Source of the DNA: Bidens hawaiensis | Taxonomy: Eukaryota; Streptophyta; Magnoliopsida; Asterales; Asteraceae | Assembly: GCA_021521415.1 (NCBI GenBank) | Contig: JAIQDT010001109.1 | Location: forward strand, 558,001-622,000 | Length of the DNA: 64,000 nucleotides | Reading direction: 5' to 3' | Part shown: positions 33,916-45,370 of the stretch, piece after piece | How positions within the stretch are numbered: the first letter of the stretch is position 1 | Layout of the letters: the number at the start of each line of letters is the position of its first letter | Made by a program: the position numbers and the translations under genes | The notes under the pieces: generated by a model | What the model saw: the letters and a program-made list of their open reading frames with translations, nothing else | Told to the model about the DNA's origin: nothing | Database searches by the model: none

Positions 33916-35183
33916 TTAACATGTAGGCTCTGGTCTTTGGCATAGCTTGATCAGTATCCTTCTTTCCACTCCATCCAGTCCCACCATCGGTGCATTCCTT
34001 AGCAAAATGACCTGTCTTACCTCACTTGTAGCATGCGGGCTTTGTTGGACAATCTGAAGCATAATGCCCCACCTTTCCACACTTATAACAGGCATTCGAC
34101 CCAAGCCTGCATTCTCCACTATGAGCCTTACCACACTTATAAGAAACATCAGATCCTTTACTCCTTTTGCACTCACCACCATGCATCTCCCTGCAGGTCT
34201 TACACGGCCTCTTCTCCCAAACTCTCGACTGCTTGTTCATTGGGTTCCACAATTGAGTACTGGGTCGTTTGACAGGAGCGACCCATTTCTTATCTTTCTT
34301 TTCTTCCACCATCACATCGTCTACTGCTAGGTCATCATAAACCATCTCTGCGAGTTCGACAGCAGAGTCAAATGTAGCCGGTTTATTTGCCCTGACTAGC
34401 GTGCGGACGTTCTATGGAAGTCCTCTCACATAGCACTTGATCCTCTTGGCCTCAGTGTTAACCATATCACGCACCAACCTAGACATTCGGATGAATTTAG
34501 TATTTATACTCACCGTGTGTCATCTTTCCTGCCTTCAAGTTCAGAAACTTCAGCATCAGCACAGAACCTCTTCATTACCAATTCCTTCAAGTCATCCCAC
34601 CTCATCGCCTTAACGTCTTCCCGACTCTTCTCTGCTCAACCGACTCCCACCAGTGCATTGTCTCATCACCGAATGATTGGGTAGCGTAACCCACGGGTTG
34701 GTCGGGACGGCACTTGCTAATTCTGATAACATTATCCATTGTGGTTATCCATTGGATAGTAGCGATTGCGCTCCTAAACCAGTCAGCTTTGGCGGGTCAC
34801 AACCCTTGAAGGATTTTTAACTACTCCCGTCTCGGCCTCTCTTTCTTTCGTCAACCTTCACCGACCACCACACTCGAGTCACCCTTCTCTCTTTCCTCAT
34901 TTTTCTTACCATTCTCTCCTAACCCTTCAGCAGTTCTTCCATGGCTTCTAGCAGACCCTTCAGGACTCAAGTTCTTCACAGCAGCGGCTACAGCTTTAAC
35001 AATGGCTGCTTGGACTGCGGGTTCAAGTTGATACCCTTCGTTGTTGCTCGGGTTTCATCCAGCTGTGGTTCCTCCTTCCCTTATGTTAGAAGCTGATTCT
35101 ATAGAAGGTTGTCGAACCATGCGTGGCCTACCACGACGTCCAGTGCGACCTCCTGTTCCAACAACTTCTCTAGCTCCAGCCAT
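33916..35183 (-). pseudogene. gag: Element C gag
   Basis: Starts at ATG 35183 on the minus strand: MAGAREVV, then GRRGRPRMVRQPS and a Gln/Ala-rich stretch, matching element B's gag. The central gag domain (34700-34380) is degraded. The C-terminal part (34345-33916) has a row of Cys/His clusters, including CYKCGKVGHYASDC as a complete CCHC knuckle and several partial ones (CKTCREMHGGEC, YKCGKAHSGEC). Stops and frameshifts are present throughout. Confidence 0.8.
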
Positions 35184-35599
35184 CGTATTCTGGAAGGGAA
35201 AACACAAACATCGTAACTCAATGAACTATTTAGTACAAGGAGTAAGGCTAACAGGTAATAACAGTGGCAAGCTGTGATTAGCTGATCACTTTACTTTTCG
35301 TGTCATATACACTTCCTTTTATGAGTCTATTTATGCTAAGTTCTACTTCTAACAGTTAGACAGTCAAACAATTCTTATAATCACATACTCATATCTCTAG
35401 CAATTAAACTAGCTTCCTTACACATTCTTATATTACACATGAAATTAATCATGTACTTTACCTTTACTTAGCTTGCTTGAGTGACACAAGACTATCTTGA
35501 ACTGGCATCTTCCTTCTTCTCTCACTTTAATCCCATTCTATGTTCGAGTCTAAGCATGTAGGATGCTTAATTCTCTCGAACTTTGCTCTGATACCAACT
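35184..35599 (-). other. Element C leader and tRNA-iMet primer-binding site
   Basis: Untranslated leader; the primer-binding site is at 35585-35597 (TTGGTATCAGAGC on the minus strand), two bases from the 5' LTR at 35600. Confidence 0.85.
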
Positions 35600-36958
35600 T
35601 GTAAGGCCACGTTACCGGTTCCCTACTTGGGACGTTGGATTTACTCATAAACACAGTTCTAAATATCAGAGTTAATTAAAATTTTACGCGGAATATAAAA
35701 CTTTCATAAACATTACATAATAATTCATAACTTGTCTTAATTTAACATTCTTGTCTTTCAAATAAAACATCAAATCATAAAAACAACTCGAGCCTTCAGA
35801 AGCCAGCTTCTTTATTCAACTGCCATGTGCCCCGCTCAAGCTAGTTGCCTCATCCTATTCACTTGCGTGCATACTAAAAGTCAGCTACCCTGAGTGAGTT
35901 CTAGTTAATCATACATCATACAATACATACACTTACCTTCATTTATGCATCCAAAGATACACATTAAGTACTTTACTTATTCCTTTCATTTCATACATTC
36001 ATACATACATACATACTTTATTATTTCTATACTATATACTCTTCGTCCTTTCTATCTCAGATATTATTAGGGTCTGATCCCTTCCTTTTCTATCTCAGAT
36101 ATTATTAGGGTCTGATCCCTCTCCTTTTCTATCTCAGATATTATTAAGGTCCGATCCGTCTCCTTTTCTATCTTAGATATTGTTAGGGTCTCATCCATCT
36201 TTCTTGTCTATCTCAGATATTATTAGGGTATAATCCCTTACTTCTCTGTCTCATATATTATTAGGGTCTGATCCCTTACTTCTTCTATACTCATACATAT
36301 TGTCTTTACATACCCATAACATACATATACTTTCTTTAACATTCATACATACTCATATGTCCTACATATATCTTTCATATACATACCTTACTTTTCAATA
36401 CGTGCAATATCCGAAGATCGTTCACGTACCGACAAGTTTTCATTCACATTAATTCCATTTTAAGCATCAAGCTTGTAACTTTATGATTTATCTAGACCCG
36501 ATCTACTCTAGGGCTAAGTTTTATGGCAAACCGTTCATAAAAACATAACCTTTAAAGATAAAGAACATACCTTTATATGTTTTTAGACTACGGTTAGCTT
36601 CGGTTATGAACGATAATCTTGTATCTTTCTTGTATATCAAAGATTTATCCAAATCTAGCTCGATTTGGTCTTGGATCTCCTTCCTTACTTGCGGCCGTGA
36701 GTGAGTAGGGTTATGTGTGTGTTTTGAGTGTGTAGAGAATAAGGAAGATAAGAATAAGGGATTTAGGGTTTTAGGGAGGTTTAAGGGAGTATTTATACTC
36801 ACTTAAGCCCATGGACCTAAGGCCCATCCCATACCTTATTACATATTTTCCCACCCAAGTCCATGCTCCTTATTATATTTAATCTAAATGAAATATTAAC
36901 ACATGTTTAACAAACATAACTTTCCTTTATTTATTATTATGAAATTTAGGATGTTAAA
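35600..36958 (-). mobile_element. Right (5') LTR of gypsy element C, internally deleted
   Basis: Starts TGTAAGGCCACGTTACC and ends ATGTTAAA, where ATGTTACA is expected; the end is fixed by the adjacent target duplication ACCTT. At 1359 bp it lacks about 1.2 kb present in the left LTR, the junction being near 36450. A tandem array is at 36046-36280. Confidence 0.88.
36786..36801 (-). promoter_or_regulatory. TATA-box region of LTR C (5' LTR)
   Basis: GGAGTATTTATACTCA; as part of the 5' LTR this is the likely promoter of element C. Confidence 0.6.
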
Positions 36959-36963
36959 ACCTT
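36959..36963. repeat. Target-site duplication of element C, right
   Basis: ACCTT, identical to 28091-28095; it defines element C as a complete 8863 bp insertion. Confidence 0.85.
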
Positions 36964-37442
36964 CCTGACCCATAACTCCGTTTTAGGAATTAACTCAACA
37001 CAATAACTTTATATTGTTTGTGGTTATCACAATTATCGTAATCTAGAGGAAAAGAAATTATCTATAAGAACCCGTTTTTCCGTACTCGTGTATGGCATTA
37101 GCTATCTCGCAGATGAGCCGTACTCTCAAGACACACGTAATGTAAAATCAATAGTTTCATCATCATCTCCGTATTCTAAAAACACATTTCGCAATGAATT
37201 TATTATAATTTATGGATGACATGCCTGTTAGATAAATAACAAGAGTTGTATTATTTAGGAGTGATTTTTTTACTTGTATGAATGTAATTTGATTTTTTTT
37301 TTCAAGTTCTACAGTTGTATTCATGGTACAAAGATTGATAAAAGGGAGTTAAATCTGTATACAAAACACTTATAAAGATTTGACAGACTATTGTAACTAA
37401 TTAAAATAAATCGATGTATCAAAACTCATTGTATCATTGTCT
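36964..37442. other. Unassigned stretch right of element C
   Basis: No element end or gene recognised. The part nearest 37442 would be the 3' flank of the possible exon on the minus strand. Confidence 0.4.
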
Positions 37443-37613
37443 TCAAAGTTCAGTAGAATTGGATACACCAAAGGGTTGAAGGAATTCGGATGACATGCCC
37501 ATGGCCTTGTGTTGGATGGAGAGATAGAATTCATCACCTTGCATGGGAGAAGTCACTCCTCGCCTATCGATAGATAGCAACTTGCTTCCAAGCTCAAACC
37601 ATTTGAAACGGAA
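37443..37613 (-). pseudogene. Possible last exon of an unidentified plant gene
   Basis: On the minus strand, a TTTTACAAG acceptor-like site is followed by an open 56-codon frame ending in TGA. It begins FRFKWFELGSKLLSIDRRG and includes GDEFYLSIQHKAMGMSSEF. Composition is unlike the surrounding AT-rich non-coding DNA and the frame is clean, so it looks like a genuine coding exon, captured or left over. I do not recognise the family, and no upstream exon was found. Confidence 0.4.
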
Positions 37614-38649
37614 CTTGTAAAATTTAATTTATATTGTATAATTGGTTAGAGTAATTCATTATTTCATTTAAACTAACAAAAGCTAGAAAAAATAATTAAA
37701 AGAATATTAAAGAAAAACGGTGGAAGAAAAAATCGTGGAAAAGACAGAGCCGCTCGATCCTTCTTTTTTACTTACATTAAAAGTTCAAGTAAATGTTAAC
37801 TAATCTACTCTAGTCCTCTTCTCGATCATCCGATCAAGAGTTTTCTTCACTAATCGTCTCCTTAAACGACAGGGATCACCAAATACAAAGTTTTACCAGT
37901 TAAAGGTAGTTAACACCTTCTTCACCACGTTATGTCAAGATTATTTGCCTTTACAAGTCTTCAAATGTTCACTACGTCAATATCGTAAACTCACTCATAA
38001 ACCTCTGTCAAGATAGTGTGCCCTCACAACAAATATAACACTATATCATAATAGTGTTCCTAATCCAAATATAATAACACTATATCAAATAATGTTCCTT
38101 TCTTACAACATCAATAAAATCACTAGAACAAACTCTAGTGACGCCAATTTTAATTAAACAAGAACGTATCAAAGATGTATCAAGGATGTTGTAGCTCTTG
38201 CTTTCATTGATCTTGATCTCATCTCTTTAATTTGATGCTTAAATGATGTTTACAATCAAGAAAGATCTTCTATGTATGTGTATGTATATATGCTAATGAG
38301 CGCAAGTCTTCTATTTATAGCCCAACATTTGAAAGTGAGTTGTATATAATATGTTGACTTGACGGTCAATCTTCATGGCCGATATCATCGCATGTTACCT
38401 TCTAGCCCGTATCTTTTTGAGCTTATGAATGTGAAAGTTATGAGATATATGCCCTTTTCACCTTTAGGCCTTCAAATAGAGATTTCTCACATGCATTAAT
38501 GTGTCTTAATCACTTGTACCATATATCCATGTATCTCATTTAAATGTTTTAACCATTTTATGATTTATCAAATCCAAATCACAATACGTTTCTTTCATTC
38601 ATGCATTTGATTACAAGCTACTGAAGATTCTTGTTTTGATTATTAGAGT
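37614..38649. other. Unassigned region left of element D
   Basis: AT-rich, with small direct repeats such as AACACTATATCA near 38040-38095. No gene, RNA gene or complete mobile element recognised. Confidence 0.4.
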
Positions 38650-38654
38650 CTTAC
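38650..38654. repeat. Target-site duplication of element D, left
   Basis: CTTAC, identical to 44189-44193. Confidence 0.9.
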
Positions 38655-39148
38655 TGATGAAGGCCCAAGTATTGACGAACAACCCATGTTATATTTGGAG
38701 GCTCATGATCGTGTCTCCATAGGTGGCCCACGAAAATGGGCATATCTTGGCCCACGAAGCTCCGTTTCAGGCCTATTACCAATCAAATCGAAGCTTGAGA
38801 CTTGGAGCCCATTGTGGCAAACAGCTTGATGCGGTTTGGCCTTGTCCGAAGCCCAAAAATGACTCCTAAATAAATTTATGGGTCTTTTATTGTTTTTTCA
38901 GCACTTTTTATGTTTTTATTTTTGGGTTTGTGTTTGGCCCATGGCCCGTTTTAGGCCCATTTCGTATTAGAACTCTTATTTATATGTTGGTTATGTAATT
39001 CAGAAAGGCAGACTTGAATTTTATAATAATTACTTTTTCTCTTCATTTTCCCTGAACTTTGGGTGGGAATTTTAGGGTTTGGAAGTTCATCACGGGTATT
39101 CGTTGAATCAACGTGATTCGATCTTCATTTAGTTTTACCGCTGCATCA
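38655..39148 (+). mobile_element. 5' LTR of gypsy element D
   Basis: 494 bp, from TGATGAAGGCCC to CCGCTGCATCA, the same length as the 3' LTR. The two differ at many scattered positions, so the insertion is not recent. Confidence 0.92.
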
Positions 39149-39150
39149 GT

Positions 39151-39163
39151 TGGTATCAGAGCC
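39151..39163 (+). other. tRNA-iMet primer-binding site of element D
   Basis: TGGTATCAGAGCC lies two bases after the 5' LTR, setting the orientation of element D as plus. Confidence 0.88.
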
Positions 39164-39180
39164 GAATTCCTGGCTCTATA

Positions 39181-40162
39181 ATGCCTCCAAGGAGACAACA
39201 AAGACCGCTCGATGAGGTTTACGAACAGAGTTGGAACAACGAGTTATGGCGCGGGTGGATAAACGATTGGATCAAGTGGTCGATCAACTCACTGATTGAA
39301 TGGCTGACTTGATGAATTTTAGAAGATGGATCCCTGAAAACAGGGAGGGCGTGACTTCGATAATCCATTTTTTGGTCATTATGGTTCGTCTTCCGAAGAG
39401 GGGTATGAGAGGGGACCAAGGCAAGAACCTGGTGATGGCAACCGGCGTTGGGATGCTGGGATCCGAACTGATATCCCAGAATTTGATGGGACTAGTTTGG
39501 ATCCGGAAGGGTTCATTGATTGGTTGCTTATTGTAAAAGAGGTGTTTGAATTCCAAGAGGTTCCTGAAAATAAGCGGGTACCTTTAATCGCTACCAAGCT
39601 ACGTGGGAGGGCGTCAGCATGGTGGGAACAGTTGAAGATGACACGAAATAGACTCGGAAAGTCACGGATCGTGACATGGGCCAAGATGAGAAAGTGTTTG
39701 CGGGATACTTTTTTACCTCAAAACTTTCAACGGTTGATGTATCAAACGTTTGCAGAATCTGAAGCAGAGATCCAGATCGGTTGATGACTATACGACCGAG
39801 TTTAATCATTTGGTTGCTCGTAATGATATTCAAGAAACCGATGAACAACTCGTTGCTCGGTATATTGGGGGTTTAAGGGTTCAGATCATGGACTTTGTAA
39901 ATATTTTTGATCCGTTAACAGTCGCCGAGGCGTCCAACGGGCACTGGCTTTTGAAAAACAAAACCGTCGGGTGGGCGGGTCGTATTCACCAGCCCCTGCT
40001 GGAAGAAATTTGAGGTCGGGTGGTGGAGGAACTCGTGTCGTGCCTAGTCAACAGAGGTCGGGGGTCAACAACACTGGGTCGACTTCTAAGGAGGCTAGTA
40101 GTAGCGGGGTGAAGTGTTTTAAATGTGGTGAGACAGGTCATCGACAAGATGACTGTAAATAG
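39181..40162 (+). pseudogene. gag: Element D gag
   Basis: Begins ATG at 39181 (MPPRRQQRPLDEVYEQ) and soon shifts frame. 39497-39784 encodes the core gag helices (DPEGFIDWLLIVKEVFEF, LRGRASAWWEQLKMTRN, then the WAKMRKCLRDTFLP segment). 39785-40013 continues with SVDDYTTEFNHLVARN in a shifted frame. 39971-40162 ends with one CCHC knuckle, CFKCGETGHRQDDC, and a stop. At least three frame breaks prevent a full Gag. Confidence 0.85.
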
Positions 40163-40836
40163 GCGGGTAAGAGGCATTTGTTTGTTGAATCTGATGATGA
40201 ACAATATGATGAATATGAAAAGGCCCCAGAGTATGATGAAGAACCCGAGTACGAGGAGGAGTTTGTGACCGGTGATGTGGGGGTGAATTTGGTGGTTAGG
40301 CGTTCTTGCTATACACCAAAGGCTAATGGAGACGGCTGGCTTAAGCATAATATCTTCCACTCCACATGTACCATTTTGGGAAGGTTTGCACATTTGTTAT
40401 CGATTCTGCAAGTTGTGACAATCTGATTTCTGAAGAGGCAGTCCAAAAGTTGGCTTTGAAGACGGAGAGTCACCACAAGCCTTACAAGCTTCAGTGGCTT
40501 GAAAAGGGGGGAGAGGTAACGGTCTCAAAAAAGGCCCTTGTTTCTTTTTCTATCGGGACCACATATAAATATGATGTTGTGTGTGATGTGGTTCCTATGG
40601 ATGCGTGCCACTTGTTGTTGGGTAGACCTTGGGAGAATGATCAAAGTATAGAACATGACGAACGGTACAATTCTAATAGCTTCATGTTTGGTGGGGTAAA
40701 GGTAAAGCTTGTTCCAAGAAAGCCCAAGCAGCTAGTCACAAAGCAGTCGGCTAACTTGTTGACCATTAGTCAGTTTGAAGATGAGTTGGTGGAGGCAGAC
40801 AATGTGTTTGTTTTGATAGGGAAGCCAATAGCCTAG
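40163..40836 (+). pseudogene. pol: Element D protease
   Basis: After an acidic linker (EYDEEPEYEEE), the 40366-40836 frame encodes a retropepsin with active site FVIDSASC (D-S-A in place of D-S-G) and the later LLLGRPW segment, which binds the flap in gypsy proteases. A stop at 40834-40836 separates it from reverse transcriptase. Confidence 0.8.
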
Positions 40837-42160
40837 GAAGTTAAGGTTCCTGAAGCTATGATTCCTTTACTTGAGGAATTTTCTGATGTTTTCCCTGATG
40901 AGGTGCCTGATGGGCTGCCACCTTTGCGTGACATCCAACATCATATTGATTTGGAGCCTGGTTCACAATTACCCAATAGGCCACATTACAGGATGAGCCC
41001 GAGAGAGCATGAAGAGTTGCGTAGACAGGTTGAGGAGTTGATTTCTAAGGGTCATGAACGTGAATGTATGAGCCCTTGTGCTGTTCCTGCTTTGTTAACT
41101 CCAAAGAAGGATGGTACGTGGTGGATTTGTGTCAATAGTCGAGCCATCAACAAGATTACTATGAGGTATAGGTTTCCTATTCCTCGACTTGATGATTTGC
41201 TTGACCAGATTAGTGGTGCCACTATTTTTCACAATGTTGGATTTGAAGAGTGGTTATTACCAGATTCGTGAAGGGTTGTATGAGTGGTTGGTGATGCCTT
41301 TTGGTTTATCAAACGTGCCTAATACTTTCATGCGTGTGATGAATCAGTTGCATAGGCCTTTTATTGGGAAGCTTGTAGTGGTATATTTTGATGATATTCT
41401 TATTTATAGTGCTTCTTTCAGTGAGCATGTCGTGCATGTCAAAAAAGTTTTGGCCTTGCTTCGCAGAGACAGTTTCTATGCAGCAACAAAGAAATGTGTG
41501 TTCATGACCCCTAAAGTTTTGTTCTTAGGGTATGTTATTTCAGGTGATGGGATACATGTGGATGAATCTAAAGTTGCAGCTGTTCAAAACTGGCTAACTC
41601 CTACCACCTTTACTGAAGTCCGTAGTTTTCATGGGCTTGCTTCTTTTTATAGGCGGTTCATTCCAAACTTCAGTTCCATTATGGCCCCTATGACAGATTG
41701 CATGAAGGGAAAGACGTTTGTATGGACAAAGGGAGCAGAGTTAGCTTTTCAGGTTATCAAAGAAAAGCTCACTACCGCACCAATTCTGGTATTGCCTAAC
41801 TTTTCACAAGTTTTTGAACTTCATATTGATGCCTCGAAGGTTGGGATTGGCGGGGTCCTCAGTCAAGGGGGTCGACCAATTGCGTATTTTAGTGAGAAGT
41901 TAACAGGGGCAAAGTTGAGATATAGTACTTACGACCTGGAGTTTTATGCAGTGGTCCAAGCTGTAAAGCATTGGCGTCACTATTTATTTCATAAAGAGTT
42001 TGTTTTATTCACTGATCATGATTCTCTAAGGCATATTCGCACGCAAGACAAGATATCTCATAAGCACGGGTGTTGGTTTGCTTTTCTTGAAAAGTTTACT
42101 TTTGTGTCAAACACAAAACTTGTGTTTCAAACCGTGTTGCTAATGCCTTGAGCAGGAGGG
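40837..42160 (+). pseudogene. pol: Element D reverse transcriptase and RNase H
   Basis: 40858-41271 covers the N-terminal fingers ([36 protein letters not shown]). A frame break near 41250 leads to 41189-42151, which holds [13 protein letters not shown], the catalytic YFDD in [14 protein letters not shown], the connection domain ([17 protein letters not shown]) and RNase H ([31 protein letters not shown]). The stretch between GYYQI and REGLYEW is about a dozen residues shorter than usual in gypsy RTs, an internal deletion. Confidence 0.87.
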
Positions 42161-43694
42161 GAAATCTGCTTAATTATGTGAGAATCAATGTGCTGGGGTT
42201 GGATGTTATTCGTGAGCAGTTAACCACTAACCCGTATTTTTCAGTTGTATTGTAGGATGTGCAAGCGGGTCAGAAGTCAGACTTTATTTTTCATGATGGG
42301 TTTTTGTTCAAAGGGAATCAGCTATGTATTCCTGACTCCAGTCTTTGGTTGAAAATTATTCCGGAGTTACATGGGAAGGGTCATGTTGGTCATGACCGTA
42401 CTTTACATTTGGTGCAGTCTTCCTACTTTTGGCCTACAGGCTGGCAATTGGGTAACTGTTAAAGACACGATAAGACCTGTTAATCAAAAAAGTGCGGTAA
42501 GTGATTTTTTTATTTTCTTAAATAATTTAAATTAGTAGGCTAGACTCCCTCATTATCCCTTATTGGTACACAAAACTTAAAACTCTTTTATAGTCATGGC
42601 ATATAAAGTAGTTTAACTAGCCGTATTCAAGTTTTATATTTGTGTCACGCGCGTCGCCTCTTACCTGTTAAACCTGTTAATACACGATTTGCCAGCCCTA
42701 CCGCCTACTATTAGGAAAGAGGTAGATCGTTATGTCAAAAGGTGTCGAATTTGCCAAGTCTCAAAGGGCACAACTACTAGTGTGGGTCTTTTTATGCCTT
42801 TACCAGCCCCTTCAAAGCCTTGGACTGACATTAGTATGGATTTTGTGTTGGGGTTACCTCGGACTCAGAGGGTTAACGATTCGATCTTTGTTATTGCTGA
42901 TCAGTTCTCCAAGATGGTGCACTTTATTCCTTTCAAGAAGACGATAGATGCAGTTAATGTGGCTCAATTATTATTCCGGGATGTTTATCGTTTCCATGGT
43001 TTGCCATCTTCTAGTGTTTATGACTGGGACACTCGTTTCTTGAGTCATTTTGGCGCAGCCTATGGAAAATGGTTAACACTCAGCTTAACTTCAGTAGTGT
43101 CTATCACCCTCAAATGGATGGCCAAACGGAGGTTGTTAATCGGTCACTTGGTAATCTTTTACAATGTCTTGTGGGTGATCATGTGAAGTCTTTGGATCAA
43201 AATCATGCTGTCAATAGAAGTACCGGGTTTAGTCCTTTTCAGGTGGTTTATTCTGCTCAACCACGGGGTCCCCTTGACCTGATGTCACTTCTTGTTCCTG
43301 GTTCTGTACCTAAGAAGGTGAAAGATTTTGTTGAAGTGCTACATGAGATTCATAAAGATGTGCATGGCAACCTGGTTCGAGCCAATTCAAAGTACAAACA
43401 GGCTGCTGATCAAAAGCGAAGACAAGTTGATTTTGAAGTAGGAGACTTTGTGTGGGCTGCTTTAACTAATGATCGTTTTTCAGTTGGGGAGTATAACAAA
43501 TTGTCAGCCAAGAAAATAGGGCCAGTGTAGATTGTGCAGAAAATAAATCCGAATGCTTATCGTCTGAAGTTACCAAGTCATATTCGTTGTTCGGATGTTT
43601 CTAATGTCAAACACTTGCTGCCATTTTATGGGGATTCGTATGATGATGAGGTCACTGCAGATTCGAGGTCGAATTTTTTCTATCCAGGAGGGAA
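42161..43694 (+). pseudogene. pol: Element D integrase, split by a MITE
   Basis: 42259-42462 has the zinc region (HGKGHVGHDRTLHLVQSS then YFWP). The reading is interrupted at 42438 by a 263 bp MITE and resumes at 42709 with IRKEVDRYVKRCRICQVSKG. The core follows with WTDISMDFVLGLP and VIADQFSKMVHFIPF. 43069-43530 has the later core and C-terminal region (VYHPQMDGQTEVVNRSL, GDFVWAAL, KLSAKKIGPV), then a stop; the tail runs to SNFFYPGG. No chromodomain is visible, so the lineage within gypsy is left open. Confidence 0.82.
42438..42700. mobile_element. 263 bp MITE inside element D integrase
   Basis: The ends AGGCTGGCAATTGG and, on the other strand, TAGGGCTGGCAAATCG form inverted repeats around GGCTGGCAA. 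Flanks TGGCCTAC (42430-42437) and CCGCCTAC (42701-42708) match at 6 of 8 positions, fitting an 8 bp hAT-type target duplication. Removing the block and one flank makes the integrase reading continuous, which shows it is an insertion. It holds no ORF. Confidence 0.82.
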
Positions 43695-44188
43695 TGATGA
43701 AGGCCCAAGTATTGACGAACATGCCATGTTATTATGGAGGCCCATGATCGTGTCTCCAAAAGTGGCCCACGAAAACGGGCATAACTTGGCCCACGAAGCT
43801 CCGTTTCAGGCCTATTACTAGTAAAATCGAAGCTTGAAACGAGGAGCCCATTGTGGCAAATAGCCTATGGCGGTTTTGCCCCTCTCCGAAGCCCAAACAC
43901 GACTCCTAAATAAAGTTATGGGCCTTTTATTGTTTTTTCAGCACTTTTTATGTTTTTATTTTTGTGTTTGTGTTTGACCCATGGCCCGTTTTAGGCCCAT
44001 TTCGTATTAGAACTCTTATTTATATGTTGGTTATGTAATTCAGAAAGGCAAACTTAAATTTTATAATATTACTTTTTCTCTTCATCTTCCCTGACCTTTG
44101 GGTGAGATTTTTAGGGTTTGGAAGTTCATCACGGGTATTCGTTGAGTCAACGTGATTCGATCTTCATTTTCATTTTACCGCTGCATCA
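43695..44188 (+). mobile_element. 3' LTR of gypsy element D
   Basis: 494 bp, TGATGAAGGCCC to CCGCTGCATCA, preceded by the purine-rich CCAGGAGGGAA (polypurine tract). The end of the integrase frame runs into the LTR. Confidence 0.92.
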
Positions 44189-44193
44189 CTTAC
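44189..44193. repeat. Target-site duplication of element D, right
   Basis: CTTAC, identical to 38650-38654; it defines element D as a complete 5534 bp insertion. Confidence 0.9.
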
Positions 44194-44548
44194 TAAACAT
44201 TAAGTTAAAATTTAATTTGATTACAAGATACGGAAGATTCATAATTTGAAAGATTGAATTGTTTCAATTTATTTGGTTGATTGAAAATAGTCAACAATTG
44301 TTTGATGTTTGTGTTTTAAGTAAACATGACTTATGTAGTTATGTTTTATGTTGCATAAAGTGTGAAAAAAAACCCCAAGTCCCGGTGAAAGATGCATAAA
44401 ACCCAACTCAAAGTCCAAATCCAAGCTGAACAAACCCCAAGTTCGAGCCCATTTATGAAGGCCCAATTCCATATATGCGCTTTGGAGCCACGAGCCCATG
44501 ATGGTGGACATAAAAAGAGACGCAAGATAAAAAAAAATGTGTAAAGAA
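44194..44548. other. Unassigned stretch
   Basis: No gene recognised. The first part (TTGATTACAAGATACGGAAG, about 44217-44236) resembles the left flank of element D (38608-38632), a short local repeat of about 24 bases. Confidence 0.4.
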
Positions 44549-44682
44549 TTCGAACCCACACTAATTTCGTGAAAAAAACAACACCATATTACTAGCAGAT
44601 AATGGACTCTTGTCTATTACACAAGCCTACTATCTAGTAGTAATATGGTGTTGTTTTTTCACGAAAATAGTGTGGGTTCAAA
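44549..44682. repeat. Fold-back hairpin with tRNA-like boxes
   Basis: Arms 44549-44595 and 44634-44682 are inverted copies (about 47-49 bases with few differences) around a 38-base loop. Each arm, read outward, has an A-box-like CTAGTAGTAATATGG and a B-box-like GGGTTCRAATT (GGGTTCGAATT on the left arm's minus strand, GGGTTCAAATT on the right). It looks like two SINE-type heads in inverted orientation or a small fold-back element. Confidence 0.75.
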
Positions 44683-45370
44683 TTGTAGTGTAAGGCTACA
44701 TGGTTTTAAAGTGAAAACTTTTCTGTTTTTCTTTTTTGTTAAAGAGAATGAATGAATGGACAAAATGAATAGAATACTTTTTTGTTTAATAAGTACACAA
44801 AATGTAAACAAACAATTGTAGGTTTATTCGATGACCGGCTCATAATTGTTTTTTATATTAACGCAATCGAGGGGATTTAACCAAACTTTTATATAGGGGG
44901 AGTTTCAGGCTTTTTGGTTAAAGAAAGCACTGTAAAAATATTTTTCATGGGACCAATTGTTTGTTATATAAAGGTGAAGTTTGGTTAACTACACATTGCT
45001 AAAAATTAACATAGGGGTGGGATGGCCATGCTTAAATAAAGAAGCAACAAAGAACAATACTAAAAAAAGTGAATATTTTCCTATGCAAATTTTCGAGCAA
45101 AATATATGGGTTAGGAGTTGCGATTCATTTTCCACAAAATTCTAACACCACTCAAAAGTGAAACCAGACATTGGCGACCAAATACCAAAGACCTCCTTTA
45201 TCTCATGCATGGTTGGATATTTCCTACGCATTTTCACGAAATGTTTTAACTATTTATATAATTCAAGTTTTATAAAAATTATAAAAAAAATGATCAGAAA
45301 TTTGTTTAATTATTTATGTTCGGCCTATTATAGTTTAGTTTGTATTTTAGTTTTGGTTTTGATAGTTTTG
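44683..45370. other. Unassigned AT-rich stretch
   Basis: No ORF with recognisable similarity and no element ends identified. Confidence 0.4.

Noticed and set aside
39986..40393. A 135-codon minus-strand frame in element D
   Set aside because: It is antisense to the gag and protease of element D, which carry recognisable motifs on the plus strand.
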